DNA of 20,298 nucleotides from CAYJPV01 sp964547975 (GCA_964547975.1 CAZJRM010000084.1:1-20298), one strand, 5' to 3'; positions 6,957 through 16,500 are shown, counted from the first letter of the stretch. Translations and numbers: made by a program. Notes: a model not told the origin generated them from the sequence alone.

Positions 6957-7027
6957 AAAAGGGGGCCAGGCCCCCTTTTAGGTCAGACCACGCGCAGCGG
7001 GAAAGGGGGCCAGGCCCCCTTTTAGGT
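6957..7027. repeat. Two tandem copies of a 26-bp palindromic repeat, terminator-like
   Basis: Identical 26-base units lie at 6958-6983 and 7002-7027, offset 44 bases. Each holds a 10-bp stem AAAGGGGGCC/GGCCCCCTTT around a single A, followed by TTTTAGGT. After copy one, GGTCAGACC is itself a palindrome. As RNA each copy would be a very stable hairpin ending in U residues, suited to ending the aspA-hydF-hydE-esterase transcript. Sequence style (GGGGCC-GGCCCC with A and T flanks) matches the arms at 2109-2227. Confidence 0.75.
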
Positions 7028-7060
7028 GTGACCGGCGGCGATCCCGGCTATCCTCAATAG

Positions 7061-7729
7061 ATGCGCACGTCGGTCATCATCCCGTCGCGGAACGAAGGCG
7101 ATGTGGTCGTGGAACTCGCCCTGGCCACGCGGCCCTTCTGCGACGAAGTCCTCATCGTCGACGGTCACAGCACCGACGGGTCGCCCGAACGCCTCGCGGC
7201 GGCGGGGTTCCGCGTCATCCCGGACCGCGGCAAGGGCAAGGGCGACGCGCTTCGCGTCGGTATCGAATCGGCGATCGGCGACATTCTCGTCACGATGGAC
7301 GCCGACGGCTCGCACGACCCTGCGGAAATCGCGCATCTTACGGCGCCGATTATCTCCGACGACGCCGACATGGTCATCGGGTGCAGGATGCGCGGCGGCA
7401 GCGACGAGTTCGCCGGCACCTGGACGATGTTCATCCGCCTGTGGGGCAACAACTTCCTCACGCAGGTGATCAACACGCGCCACCACACCTCGCTCACCGA
7501 CACGCAGAACGGGTTCCGCGCCCTCCGCGCGTCGGCCATCAAGGCGCTGACACTGACCGAGAACCTCCACACCATCGAACTCGAAATGGTGCTCAAGGGA
7601 CTGAAGCACGGCATGCGCGTCACGCAGGTGCCCTCGCACGAATACGCGCGCAAGGCCGGTGCCTCCAGCCTGTCGGTCGTCAGGCAGACACCCGCGTTTC
7701 TCTCGTGCCTCATTCGGAATATCTTCTGA
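7061..7729 (+). CDS. Family 2 glycosyltransferase, DPM1-like
   Basis: This 222-residue protein is a GT-A fold, family 2 glycosyltransferase without membrane segments. The N-terminal nucleotide-binding strand SVIIPSRNEGD (4-14) is followed by EVLIVDGHSTDGS (28-40), the GKGKGDALRVG basic loop, and the metal-binding DXD in VTMDADGSHDP (about 92-102). TDTQNGFRALRA and the LHTIELEM stretch match polyprenyl-phosphate mannosyl/glucosyltransferases (DPM1 type), which load a sugar onto a lipid carrier at the inner membrane. The convergent GT39 enzyme next door would use such lipid-linked sugars, a suggestive pairing. No Shine-Dalgarno sequence is seen. TATCCT at 7049-7054 could be a -10 box giving a leaderless mRNA, but no convincing -35 box is present. 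Confidence 0.88.
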   Translation: MRTSVIIPSRNEGDVVVELALATRPFCDEVLIVDGHSTDGSPERLAAAGFRVIPDRGKGKGDALRVGIESAIGDILVTMDADGSHDPAEIAHLTAPIISDDADMVIGCRMRGGSDEFAGTWTMFIRLWGNNFLTQVINTRHHTSLTDTQNGFRALRASAIKALTLTENLHTIELEMVLKGLKHGMRVTQVPSHEYARKAGASSLSVVRQTPAFLSCLIRNIF

Positions 7730-7764
7730 AGGGGCAAGGAACAAGGGGCAAGGGGAGGAACACC

Positions 7765-10005
7765 TCACGGTGTCCGTTCGTACACCACCACTTCGGGATT
7801 GACCTTGTCGAGATTGGTCCACCAACTCTCGCCCCGTCCGCGAAACGCGGCGTCATACTGCAGCAACGCCCACCCCGGCACGGACGCGCGATTCCGAAAG
7901 ACCTCCGCGTAGCCCAGTTCGCCGCCCTCGAGCGCGCCAAGCAGCTGCCGCTCCGTCGACGGTCGCCCCGATCGATACCGCCACGCATACCGTTCGTTCA
8001 CCACGATGAACCGCGGCGCGCGCCCGGCCACGTCCTCGGTTGACGCCAGCGGTACGCCGACGGACGGCGGCGCAAAATACGGCAGGTAGTTGCCGACCAG
8101 CCCTACGACGGCACCGCGGCCTTCCCTCGCCTGCACCCTTGCCTGCACCCACGCCCGCGCGACCTCCCGCCCATCGAGGTTCATCATCGCGTTGATCGAC
8201 GCCGCCCAGAGCAGCGACCATAACAACGCCACTCCCACGATCGCGCGGCCCAAGGCCCTCCGCCCGGGCATCGACAGCAGATCGGCCATCGACGCGCCCG
8301 CGAAAAGCGCCAGGACGAACACGCCAGGGAAGACGTACCGGTCACACACGAAGTACGTCACCAGCGTGAAGGTGGCGTGGAACGACACCGGCACGAGCAG
8401 CAGCCACAGCCACCACCGCCGCTCGGGCACCATCGCCGCCCTGACGATCCCGACACCCGCCAGCATCACCAGCGGCCATCCCATCGACCACCGGAACAGG
8501 TCGCCTGTCCGCCACGTGAGCTCCCACGCTCCCGCCGCGTTCCGCGGGACGATGGCGATATCGTTGAACGACGCGAGCAATCGCAGGTGCGCGACGAATC
8601 CGGACGGGTTGAAGACCACGTTATGGCAAACGAGCGACACCACCACCGCGGCGGTGAACCCGGCACCCATGCGCGGATCGACGAACGCGCCGGCGATCCG
8701 GGCGGGCCATCCGGTCTCGCGCCGGCTTCGGGCCGTACTCCAGACGACGACCGGCACGAGCAGCGCCAGACTCGCGTACGCCTGGTCCTTCGTCGCGACC
8801 GCGGCCGCCGCCGCCGCGCCGAGCAGGATGTACGCCGCGCGATCGCCACCCCGGACGACGCGCAGGAAGCCGACGAGCGCCCACCCGAACCAGCAGAGCG
8901 AGGGCACGTCGAGATTGGCGAGCTTCCCGTAGAACACGAACAGCGGTGTCAGCAGCAACGCGAGCGGCGCCAGGACCGCGCGGCGGGCCCCGAAGAGCTC
9001 CGCGCCGCAGATGAATGCCGCCGCCAGCGCGCCGAGGCCCAACAGCGTCGAGACGAGCCGGGTCACGAGGACCTGCGCCACGTGTGCATCCATGGGCTCG
9101 GGCGGCAACGGCAGGCGACGGTCAGCGGTTTCGAACGCGACCAGCGGAAGGCCGAGCGCGATGTAGTGCATCGCCGGGTACTTGTCGTGCCATCCGCCGA
9201 CGAACCGCTGCGACAGCGCATCGCGCACGACGTTCGGCCGCAGTTCGTCCGGATTCCAGGCGTCCCCTCTCGCGCCCCACTCGATGCCCCACACCAGGAG
9301 TCCCGCGGCGAGGACCATCACGGCCTTCAGGCTCGCGCGATCCCGGGCGTTCGGGGCCGCACGCGACACTTCGCCCGACATCCACGCGCCAAGCACCTTC
9401 ACCGGCAGGTAGAGCAGCAGCAACGACCACACGAACGGCAGGACCACCACGCCACGCCTCAGCCACGCCGGGGGATGTCCGGCGGACGCGGCCTCGCGGT
9501 CAGGCGCGACGCTCGAAGCGGTGATCGCTTCGGCGACGCCTCCGGGCCGCGACCACGTCACCGCGAGCGCCAGCCCGCCGCCGGCCTGGAAATGACGGAC
9601 GCGGACTCGATGCACTCCCGCTTCGAGATCGACCTCCCCGCCGCGTTCCTCCTCTCCATGCGTCCCGCCGTTGTCGACCACCAGCGTGTCGTCGACCCAC
9701 AGCCACGCCCCATCGTCCGACCGCACGGAGAACGTGTGCCTCCCGGCGCTGGAGAGGGTGAAGACACCGGTCCACTCCGCGCTGGCGAATCCCGCCGAGG
9801 CCCACGGCGCAGACGCAAGGATGTCCGATGTCGTCGGAGCGGAGGATCGCGTGACGGTACGCGGCGCGCCATCCCAGGACGTGTTGTCCCAGTAACGCCC
9901 GACGAAACCGGTGGTGGGACGTTCGGGAAGGAGCCACGTCGCGGCGGCGCTGACGATCGCCAGCGCCGCCACGGTGACCAGTTCGAGACGACGGAACCTG
10001 AACAT
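7765..10005 (-). CDS. PA14 domain-GT39 (ArnT/PMT-like) membrane glycosyltransferase fusion
   Basis: The 746-residue protein has one N-terminal membrane helix (about 7-25), then an exported PA14 domain (about 33-155) with the hallmark FSVRSDDGAWLWVDDTLVVD (92-111) and VDLEAGVHRVRVRHFQ. A multi-helix GT-C region follows from about 185. The first loop of that region carries the acidic pair in WNPDELRPNVVRD (D253, E254), as in GT39/ArnT-type enzymes that take sugars from polyprenyl phosphate carriers. HDKYPAMHY follows shortly after. The C-terminal part (about 610-746) is soluble. Activity should be outside the inner membrane, with PA14 as a possible glycan-binding module. It lies 19 bases after the M14 peptidase on the same strand and converges on the GT2 gene with a 35-base gap. 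Acceptor and sugar are unknown. Confidence 0.82.
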   Translation of the reverse strand: MFRFRRLELVTVAALAIVSAAATWLLPERPTTGFVGRYWDNTSWDGAPRTVTRSSAPTTSDILASAPWASAGFASAEWTGVFTLSSAGRHTFSVRSDDGAWLWVDDTLVVDNGGTHGEEERGGEVDLEAGVHRVRVRHFQAGGGLALAVTWSRPGGVAEAITASSVAPDREAASAGHPPAWLRRGVVVLPFVWSLLLLYLPVKVLGAWMSGEVSRAAPNARDRASLKAVMVLAAGLLVWGIEWGARGDAWNPDELRPNVVRDALSQRFVGGWHDKYPAMHYIALGLPLVAFETADRRLPLPPEPMDAHVAQVLVTRLVSTLLGLGALAAAFICGAELFGARRAVLAPLALLLTPLFVFYGKLANLDVPSLCWFGWALVGFLRVVRGGDRAAYILLGAAAAAAVATKDQAYASLALLVPVVVWSTARSRRETGWPARIAGAFVDPRMGAGFTAAVVVSLVCHNVVFNPSGFVAHLRLLASFNDIAIVPRNAAGAWELTWRTGDLFRWSMGWPLVMLAGVGIVRAAMVPERRWWLWLLLVPVSFHATFTLVTYFVCDRYVFPGVFVLALFAGASMADLLSMPGRRALGRAIVGVALLWSLLWAASINAMMNLDGREVARAWVQARVQAREGRGAVVGLVGNYLPYFAPPSVGVPLASTEDVAGRAPRFIVVNERYAWRYRSGRPSTERQLLGALEGGELGYAEVFRNRASVPGWALLQYDAAFRGRGESWWTNLDKVNPEVVVYERTP

Positions 10006-10024
10006 CGGTGCCCGTGTGCCTCGT

Positions 10025-11833
10025 CTACCGCGCGACGGCCTCCATGGTCTTCAGCACCGGGTAGTAGTCCGGCGGCGGCGTGGCCCCGAGCACCGGGTCG
10101 AGGATGTTCCACGTCATGAAGCCGTCGTCGGACATCGGATCGAGCAACGCGAACGCCAGGCGGGCGAGCGGCTGATCCATCGGGATGACCAGCGAGCCGG
10201 CGGGCAGCGCCTGCTCGGTCGTCTCCCAGGCCCCGGTCAGCGTCCGGAGTTTGTGCGTGCCCTGGTACTCGCTCGCTGCCAGCGTCGACGAGGCGATCTT
10301 GAATCGTTCGCCCTTGAGCGGCGATTCCTTCGTGGTCTTGAAGTACCTGACACCGTGGGCCTCGAGACGATCGATCACGGCCGCCATCATTCGGGCCGCG
10401 GGGCTCCCGACCGGTCCCCGCATGAACCCGCCGCCTGGCGGGGGACCCTGCATCCCGCCTCTCGGCGGTCCCTGGGGCTGAGCCGGTGCCGCGGGTGGCG
10501 CCGGCGGCGCGGCGGCCGCAGGCGGGGCGGGAGGGGCAGCCGGAATGACGTACGCCCTCGGCACGATGACGGACTCCACGGGTTCGACCAGGCCGTAGTG
10601 CGGCATCGTTTCCGTGCGTTCGGTGCCCGCGACGCGCCGTCGCATCGGACGTTCCGGCACGTACGGATTCCGTTCGTCGGCCACGTCTGCCAGCACGGCG
10701 ACAATCGGGTCCGGGTACTTGACCAGCCGGTTCCTGACCGCCTGGCTCGTGCCGACGATGGACCCGGCATCGGCGTCCGCGATGGCCTTGCGGATGGCCG
10801 CGCCGTTCTTCACGGCGTAGTTGACGATCTCCTCGACGAACCAGTAGTTGGACGTGATCCGGTCTTCGAACGACGCGTACGAGTACGTCTCGGAGAGGAT
10901 GCCGATCCGGTTGCGCAAGCCCCAGTACGTCTGGGTGTAGCGCGGCTTGTAGAGGTCGAGGTCTCCGCGCCACGCACGTTCGCCCTGCCGCGACACGCCG
11001 CCGTAGTAGAAGTAGTCCCACCCGTGCTTGGCCTTGACCGTCTTCGTGACCCACGGCAGCAGGTCGCCCTTCACGAGGCTCGCGATCCCGGCTGCGGTGT
11101 TCGGACTGACGGACGTCTCGTAGGTCAGGAAGAAGCCGTGGTCGCTTCCGTTCGTCGTGTGGAGGTCGATGGCGATGTGCGGATCGTACTGCGTCATCAG
11201 CCGCGCCATGGATCGCGCCTCGGACGTCTCCAGTTTCGTGTTGTCGCGGTTGAGATCGAGATCCTGCGCGTTGTGGCGCTGTCCCATCCCGCCGATGGGC
11301 CCGAACTGGCTGCCGCGGTTCCTGATGTTCACGCGTTCGTTGCCGTCGGCGTTGTAGATCGGGTTGATGAGCAGCACCACGTCCTTGAGCCACGCCGCGC
11401 GTTCGCCCTTCGCGATCGAGCGCAGCAGCCACAGCATGGCTTCCTTGCCTTCGACCTCGCCGGCGTGGATGTTGCCCTGGATGTAGATGCGCGTCTTCCC
11501 CGTCGCCTTCACGGCCTCCGGCGTCGTACCCGGCGCGCCGACGACGGCCAGCGGCATGGGCCGCCCTTCGTAGGTGTGGCCGCAGGTTGTCAGCAGGATC
11601 TGCTTCGGCGCCGCCGAGGCCATGGCCTTCATGAACGCCACGACCTCGTCGTAGCGGCTCGTCTCGGTGTAGTTCGTTGCTTCGGGCCTCGTGAGGGGCC
11701 AGGTCTTCGCGGCGGCGCGGGCGGGCGCCTGGGCTGCCGGCACCTGCGCGGCGGCCGACGTGGCAACCGCGAGGCAGATCCCCGCCGCCATCAGCAGACT
11801 CGTACGCGACCTGAGATTCGGAGACAGTGACAT
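10025..11833 (-). CDS. Secreted M14-family zinc carboxypeptidase
   Basis: The 602-residue product has a signal peptide (residues 1-30, ending TSAAAQ) and an M14 metallopeptidase domain (about 55-345). Zinc ligands are H123 and E126 in GNIHAGEVEGKE, and H225 in IDLHTTNG. The substrate-binding arginine lies in NIRNRGSQFGP (R171 or R173), and the general base is most likely E315 in ILSETYSYASFE. It should trim C-terminal residues from peptides in the periplasm or outside. The region after the catalytic domain is interrupted by a Pro/Ala/Gly/Gln-rich low-complexity linker (about 432-478). A further folded segment that resumes at MMAAVIDRLEAHGVRYFKT follows it. GAGGTG precedes the ATG by 5 bases. 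It is the middle gene of a run with the AmpG-like transporter (51-base gap) and the GT39 enzyme (19-base gap). Confidence 0.9.
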   Translation of the reverse strand: MSLSPNLRSRTSLLMAAGICLAVATSAAAQVPAAQAPARAAAKTWPLTRPEATNYTETSRYDEVVAFMKAMASAAPKQILLTTCGHTYEGRPMPLAVVGAPGTTPEAVKATGKTRIYIQGNIHAGEVEGKEAMLWLLRSIAKGERAAWLKDVVLLINPIYNADGNERVNIRNRGSQFGPIGGMGQRHNAQDLDLNRDNTKLETSEARSMARLMTQYDPHIAIDLHTTNGSDHGFFLTYETSVSPNTAAGIASLVKGDLLPWVTKTVKAKHGWDYFYYGGVSRQGERAWRGDLDLYKPRYTQTYWGLRNRIGILSETYSYASFEDRITSNYWFVEEIVNYAVKNGAAIRKAIADADAGSIVGTSQAVRNRLVKYPDPIVAVLADVADERNPYVPERPMRRRVAGTERTETMPHYGLVEPVESVIVPRAYVIPAAPPAPPAAAAPPAPPAAPAQPQGPPRGGMQGPPPGGGFMRGPVGSPAARMMAAVIDRLEAHGVRYFKTTKESPLKGERFKIASSTLAASEYQGTHKLRTLTGAWETTEQALPAGSLVIPMDQPLARLAFALLDPMSDDGFMTWNILDPVLGATPPPDYYPVLKTMEAVAR

Positions 11834-11884
11834 CGAGACACCTCGTCTGTTGCCAGTGCTATACGACGGCCCGGGGCCCGGCCT

Positions 11885-13438
11885 TTAGTCCTTCATCCGG
11901 CGCGCGGCGGCGGTTGCCGCGACGAAGAGCCCGCCAATCGCGCCAAATGCGACGATGCCGACGATTTCGAGCCAGTCGCCGATGGCGGCCGGGCTGGCGA
12001 GCCTGCTCAGCGCGGCAGCCAGGTCGTACGCGCCCTTGGTTTCGCGCATCGTCTTCACGGCCATCAGGGCCGCGTCGAGGACGAACCCGAAGCCGGCCAG
12101 CACCAACCCGCCCACCACCCCGCGCAGCGCCACCTGGTGCCGGCTGAGCGGCGGACCGAACGAGGCCTCCTCGACCGTGAACACGGGATCGCGGGTGCCG
12201 AGTGGCACGAACCGTTGCAGCATCAGGAGCCCGGGGACACCCGTGACCAGCGTCGCCAGGAAGAAGGTCGACCATCCCATCGCATCGACAGCGACCCCGG
12301 CAATCGGGCCGGCCAGCAGCCGCGGCAGGGCGAACAGGCTCGTGAAGAGCGCAGACTGCGTGGCCGAGAACCGCTTCTGTGTCATTCGAAGCACGAGCAC
12401 GCCAAAGGCACCCGTCCCCAGGCCGGATGTGAACAACTCGAAGCTGGTCGCGCCGTACATCAGCGGCAGCACCGGATGCCCTGGCAGCGAGACGAAGTAG
12501 TACCCGAGATTCGAGAACACCTGCAGGAATCCGAAGACCCACAGCGAGTGCCCGAGCCCGACCATGGTCGTGACCCAGGCGCCGGCGACGGAGCCGACAA
12601 TGGTCGCGACCAGCCCGACGGTGGCGAGCGCGATGCCGCGGTGGTCGGCGCTGTAGCCCATGTCGATCAGGAAGGGCCGCGTCAGGGCCTGCGTCAACTG
12701 GTCCGACAGCTTGTAGAGCAGGACGAACGCGAGAATCTCGAGGGCCCGGTGCCGGGCGAGGAATCCGATGAAGGGCTGCCAGACCGCATCGCGGAGCGAG
12801 CCGGGCGCGGGCGTCATCTCTTCGGGCTCCGGCGCCTTCCACGAGAGCAGGATCATCGGCAGGTAAATCAGCGCGAGGATCAGGTTCACCGTGGGCCAGC
12901 CGAGGTGGCTCGCCATGGTGATCGCGCCGCCGCCCGACACGACGAGGGCGGCGCGATAGAGGGCAATACGCGCGCCGACGGCCGCGCCCTGCTCTTCGGT
13001 GCGCAGCACCTCCACGGCGTAAGCGTCGATCGCGATGTCCTGGGATGCCGAGGCGATCGCGATGGCGAAGGCGAGCGCGCCCACGACCCAGACGGCATCG
13101 GGGTGCCCGCCGACGCCGGCGAAGCCGAGCGAAATGACGGCCAGCGCGAGTTGCGTGACGGCCATCCAGCCGCGGCGGCGTCCCCAGAACGGCGGCACGT
13201 ACCGGTCCATCAGCGGGGACCAGATCACCTTCAAGCCCCACGGCGCCTGCGCCAGCGTGAAGAGGCCGACGACCCGGATGTCCACGCCAATGCTGCGCAT
13301 CCAGTCCGGGATGGCGTACCAGACGAGGCCGAGGGGGAGTCCCGACGAAAACGACAGCAGTGCGACAGACGCGGTCCGCCAGGATCGCATGGCGCGCACC
13401 AGGCTGGTCAGCGCGCCGGGAGTGTTGGTCGATGCCAC
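11885..13438 (-). CDS. AmpG-like MFS transporter (muropeptide/peptide permease family)
   Basis: The 517-residue protein is almost entirely hydrophobic, with about 12-14 predicted helices. It shows the AmpG/acetyl-CoA-transporter branch of the major facilitator superfamily: LLSFSSGLPLGLVW (27-40), APWGLKVIWSPLMDRY, the loop motif GRRRGWM, and ASASQDIAIDAYAVEVL in helix 4. AmpG imports anhydro-muropeptides for cell-wall recycling. Length is close to E. coli AmpG (491). Substrate specificity cannot be read from the sequence. The start is a GTG at 13438, lying 6 bases past a -10 box, so the mRNA would be leaderless. An internal ATG at residue 17 is an alternative. It is first in a run with the M14 peptidase and GT39 enzyme, and divergent from the sensor kinase. 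Confidence 0.78.
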   Translation of the reverse strand: MASTNTPGALTSLVRAMRSWRTASVALLSFSSGLPLGLVWYAIPDWMRSIGVDIRVVGLFTLAQAPWGLKVIWSPLMDRYVPPFWGRRRGWMAVTQLALAVISLGFAGVGGHPDAVWVVGALAFAIAIASASQDIAIDAYAVEVLRTEEQGAAVGARIALYRAALVVSGGGAITMASHLGWPTVNLILALIYLPMILLSWKAPEPEEMTPAPGSLRDAVWQPFIGFLARHRALEILAFVLLYKLSDQLTQALTRPFLIDMGYSADHRGIALATVGLVATIVGSVAGAWVTTMVGLGHSLWVFGFLQVFSNLGYYFVSLPGHPVLPLMYGATSFELFTSGLGTGAFGVLVLRMTQKRFSATQSALFTSLFALPRLLAGPIAGVAVDAMGWSTFFLATLVTGVPGLLMLQRFVPLGTRDPVFTVEEASFGPPLSRHQVALRGVVGGLVLAGFGFVLDAALMAVKTMRETKGAYDLAAALSRLASPAAIGDWLEIVGIVAFGAIGGLFVAATAAARRMKD

Positions 13439-13444
13439 CGCACG

Positions 13445-13450
13445 AGTATA
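13445..13450 (-). promoter_or_regulatory. -10 box for the AmpG-M14-GT39 run
   Basis: On the minus strand TATACT (5 of 6 to consensus) lies 6 bases before the GTG start at 13438. Transcription would begin at or next to the start codon. No convincing -35 box is found at 16-19 bases spacing. Confidence 0.4.
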
Positions 13451-13461
13451 GTGCGAATCGT

Positions 13462-13490
13462 TTGCCGGACAGCCCGGCTGGCGCTAGGAT
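13462..13490 (+). promoter_or_regulatory. Sigma-70-type promoter of the kinase-regulator operon
   Basis: TTGCCG (13462-13467), a 17-base spacer, then TAGGAT (13485-13490). A start near 13497 leaves a leader of about 28 bases before the ATG at 13525 and supports that start codon. The promoter lies back to back with that of the AmpG-like gene. Confidence 0.5.
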
Positions 13491-13524
13491 GTGGCCGCAG
13501 TGGTCCGGGGTCCCGGGTGAAGAG

Positions 13525-16500
13525 ATGAGCGAGCAGTTCCCTTCGGAATCGGTGTCGACGAACGGCCACCCTCCGGCGGGACCGGCCGGCAGGCCTGCCT
13601 GGCAGACCGTGGGGCTGTTCGCGGTGTGTTACGCGGCGTGCCTGGCCGTGGGCCAGACGATTGCCTTCCGCTGGGATCCGTTCAACGTGCTCTGGCTGCC
13701 GAGCGGCTTCTTCCTGGGGGTCCTGCTCTGGCGCGCGCCGGGAACCTGGCCTGGCCTGATCGCGGCGGCCGTCGCCGTCGGCGCGGCGTTCTGCCTGTAC
13801 GGCGGCCTGCCGTGGACCATGGCGCTGGGACTGGCGGTGACCGGTTGCGCGCAGGCCGCGCTCGGGGCGTGGCTGGTGAGGCGCTTTGTACCTGAGGGGC
13901 CCGGCTTCTCGACCATCCTCCAGGCGGCAAGTTACCTGCTGGCTTCGGGCGCGAACGCGGCCCTCTGGGCGAGCGTGTACTCGGTGTGGGCCTCGGCCTC
14001 GGGTCACGACGTCTCGGGGCCGTTGTGGTTCCTCTGGTGGAGCCGGATAGGCATCGGGGCCGTCTCCGTCGCGCCGCTCGTGTTGTCTCTGTCACGGCTC
14101 AGTGTGGAGCCCACGTTTTCCGGTGAGGGCCCGTCGCGGTCCGAGGCCGTGCTCCTGGCCTGCTGCGTTGTCGGCGGAGGCCTCTTCGTCTTCAACGACG
14201 CGTGGCATCCACGCGTGCCCCTGAGTCATGCGCTCGTGCCGATCCTCGTCTGGGCGGCGGTCCGCTTCGGCGTACGCGGGGTGTCGTTGTCGAGCACCGT
14301 GCTGGCGGTGCTCGGATCCGTCTTCAGTCACCACGGCGGCGTGGGGCTCATCGAGCCCGACGTGTCGGTCGTCGCGCAGGTGAACCGCCTGCACCTCTTC
14401 CTGGGCGTGTCATCCGGGACCGGGCTGATGCTGGCGGCGGCCATCGCCGAAGCGGCGGTTGCGCTGGCCAGGCACCGCGACGCCCATCAGCGGCTCGATG
14501 CGATCTTCTCGGGAACCCGGGACGCGCTCCTCGTGGCCGACGCCGGGAGCGGGATCATCCTCGAGGCGAACGCCGCGGCGGGCGATCTGTTCGGGCGGCC
14601 CGTCGCCCAGTTGATCGGCCTCCACCAGGCGGACCTGCATCCCCCGGAGCGCAGCGAAGAGTACCGGAAACGATTCCTGGAGCGTTCCGCCCGCTCGTCG
14701 CCGGAGTTGAGCCCGGCCGAGGCCGTCCGCAGCGACGGAACCCGCGTGCCCGTGGAAATCAGCTCGCGGGGCGTGACACTCGCCGGCGGTCAACGCGCTG
14801 TCATCGGTGCGTTTCGCGACCTCTCCGAGCGTCGGCGTTCCGAAGACCGCTACCGTTCGATCCTGCAGTCGTCGATGGACGGGTTCTGGTTCGTCGATCT
14901 CGACGGACGATTCGTGGACGTGAACGACGCCGCCTGCGCGATGACGGGATACAGCCGGGACGAACTGTTGTCCCTGCATATCTGGGACATCGACGCCGGC
15001 GAGAGCCGGGAGCAGACCTTCGAGCACATCGCGCGGATTCGAGAAGCCGGCCGGCACCGGTTCGAAGCGCGCCACCGGCGAAAAGACGGCCTGCTGCGGG
15101 ACGTGGAGGTCAGCGCGCTCGAAGTGCCCGACGGCTCCGGCCGGATGGTGGCGTTCGTTCGCGACATCTCCGACGAGAAACGGTCGCTCCGCATCATGCA
15201 GGCGCGGGTACGGCTGCTCGAACACGCCTCGGTCAATACGCTTGAAGCGCTGCTCGTCGCGACGATTGACGAGGCCGAGGGCCTGACAGGCAGCGGTATC
15301 GGCTTCCTGCATTTCCTGGAAGCGGACCAGCAGACCGTGACCGTGCGGGCGTGGTCCACGCGGACGCGCGGCGCGTGCGGCGTCGGTGGTGCCCGGTCCC
15401 ACGCGAACGTCGCCGACGCCGGCGTCTGGGTGGACTGCGTCCGCGAGCGCCGTGCCGTCATCCACAACGACTATGCCGCGCTGGGACACCGCGGAGGCCT
15501 GCCCGAAGGCCACGTGACGCTCATCAGGGAACTCGTCGTTCCCGTCATCCGCGATGGCCTCATCGTCGCGATTCTGGGCGTGGGGAACAAGCCGGACGCG
15601 TATTCCGACGGTGACGTGGCCGCCGTCTCCCGCCTGGCCGACCTCGCCTGGGATATTGCCGAGCGCAAGCGGACGCAGGAATCGCTCTTTGCGAGCGAAG
15701 AGCGGTACCGCCTGCTCGTCGAGACGAGCAACGAGGGGATCTGGGTGATGGACGGCGATCACGTCACCACGTACGTCAACCAGGCGATGGCCGACATGCT
15801 GGGCTATGCGCCCGTCGACATGGTCGGGCGCCCGGTCGAAGCCTTCTTCTTCGAAGAGGACCTGACGTTCCACGCGGATCGTATGGCCGCCCGCCACTCG
15901 GGCCGCAGCGAGATCTACGAGCGCCGGTTCCGTCGCCGCGACGGCACCGCCCTCTGGACGCTGGCATCGGCGAAAGCCCTGAAGGCGGAGGATGGCCGGT
16001 TCCTGGGGTCCTTCGCGCTGTTCTCCGACATCACCGAACGCCGGGCCGCGGAACGTGAACTGGAACGGAACCGCGCCGAACTCAAGGCGCTGGCGCGGCA
16101 ACTGGTCGATTCGCAGGAGATCGCCAGCCGTGAACTGGCGCGGGAGCTGCACGATCGTGTCGGCCAGAATCTGACGGCCCTCAATCTCAACTTCACCCGG
16201 CTCCAGGAGAGCGTGGCTCCGCTGCGTGACCTGCAACTCACCGGCTCCGTGCAGGAGTCGCTGCGTCTCCTGTCGGAAACCATGGGCCAGGTGCGGGACG
16301 TGATGGCAGAACTGCGGCCGCCGGTGCTCGAGGACTACGGCGTGTTCGCGGCCGTCCGCTGGCTCGGTGGCCAGTTCGCCCGCCGAACCGGGCTCGTCGT
16401 CACGGTCAAGGCCGAGGACGATGTGCGGCCCTCCACCGAGGTCGAGACGGCGATCTTCCGGATTGCCCAGGAGGCGTTGACCAACGTGGCCAGGCACGCC

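Noticed and set aside
7729..7753. Direct repeat AAGGGGCAAGG twice between convergent genes
   Set aside because: It is a short purine-rich low-complexity repeat with no hairpin or mobile-element context.
9558..11432. Long minus-strand ORF of 624 residues over the M14 and GT39 genes
   Set aside because: It is Arg/Pro/Gly-rich without recognisable motifs, and the other minus frames encode clear M14 and PA14-GT39 proteins. It is a high-GC shadow.
9911..11830. Long plus-strand ORF of 639 residues opposite the M14 gene
   Set aside because: It is an antisense shadow of the peptidase with Arg/Val/Asp-rich low-complexity sequence and no domain.
13360..13524. Upstream extension of the kinase frame by 55 codons
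   Set aside because: It overlaps the divergent AmpG-like gene and the mapped-looking promoter at 13462-13490, so the ATG at 13525 is the better start.
12137..13528. Plus-strand ORF of 463 residues opposite the AmpG-like gene
   Set aside because: Its composition is charged low complexity (Glu/Arg/His/Asp), and the hydrophobic transporter on the other strand explains the region.
14410..16497. Minus-strand ORF of 695 residues opposite the kinase
   Set aside because: It is an antisense shadow of a clearly recognised multi-domain kinase.
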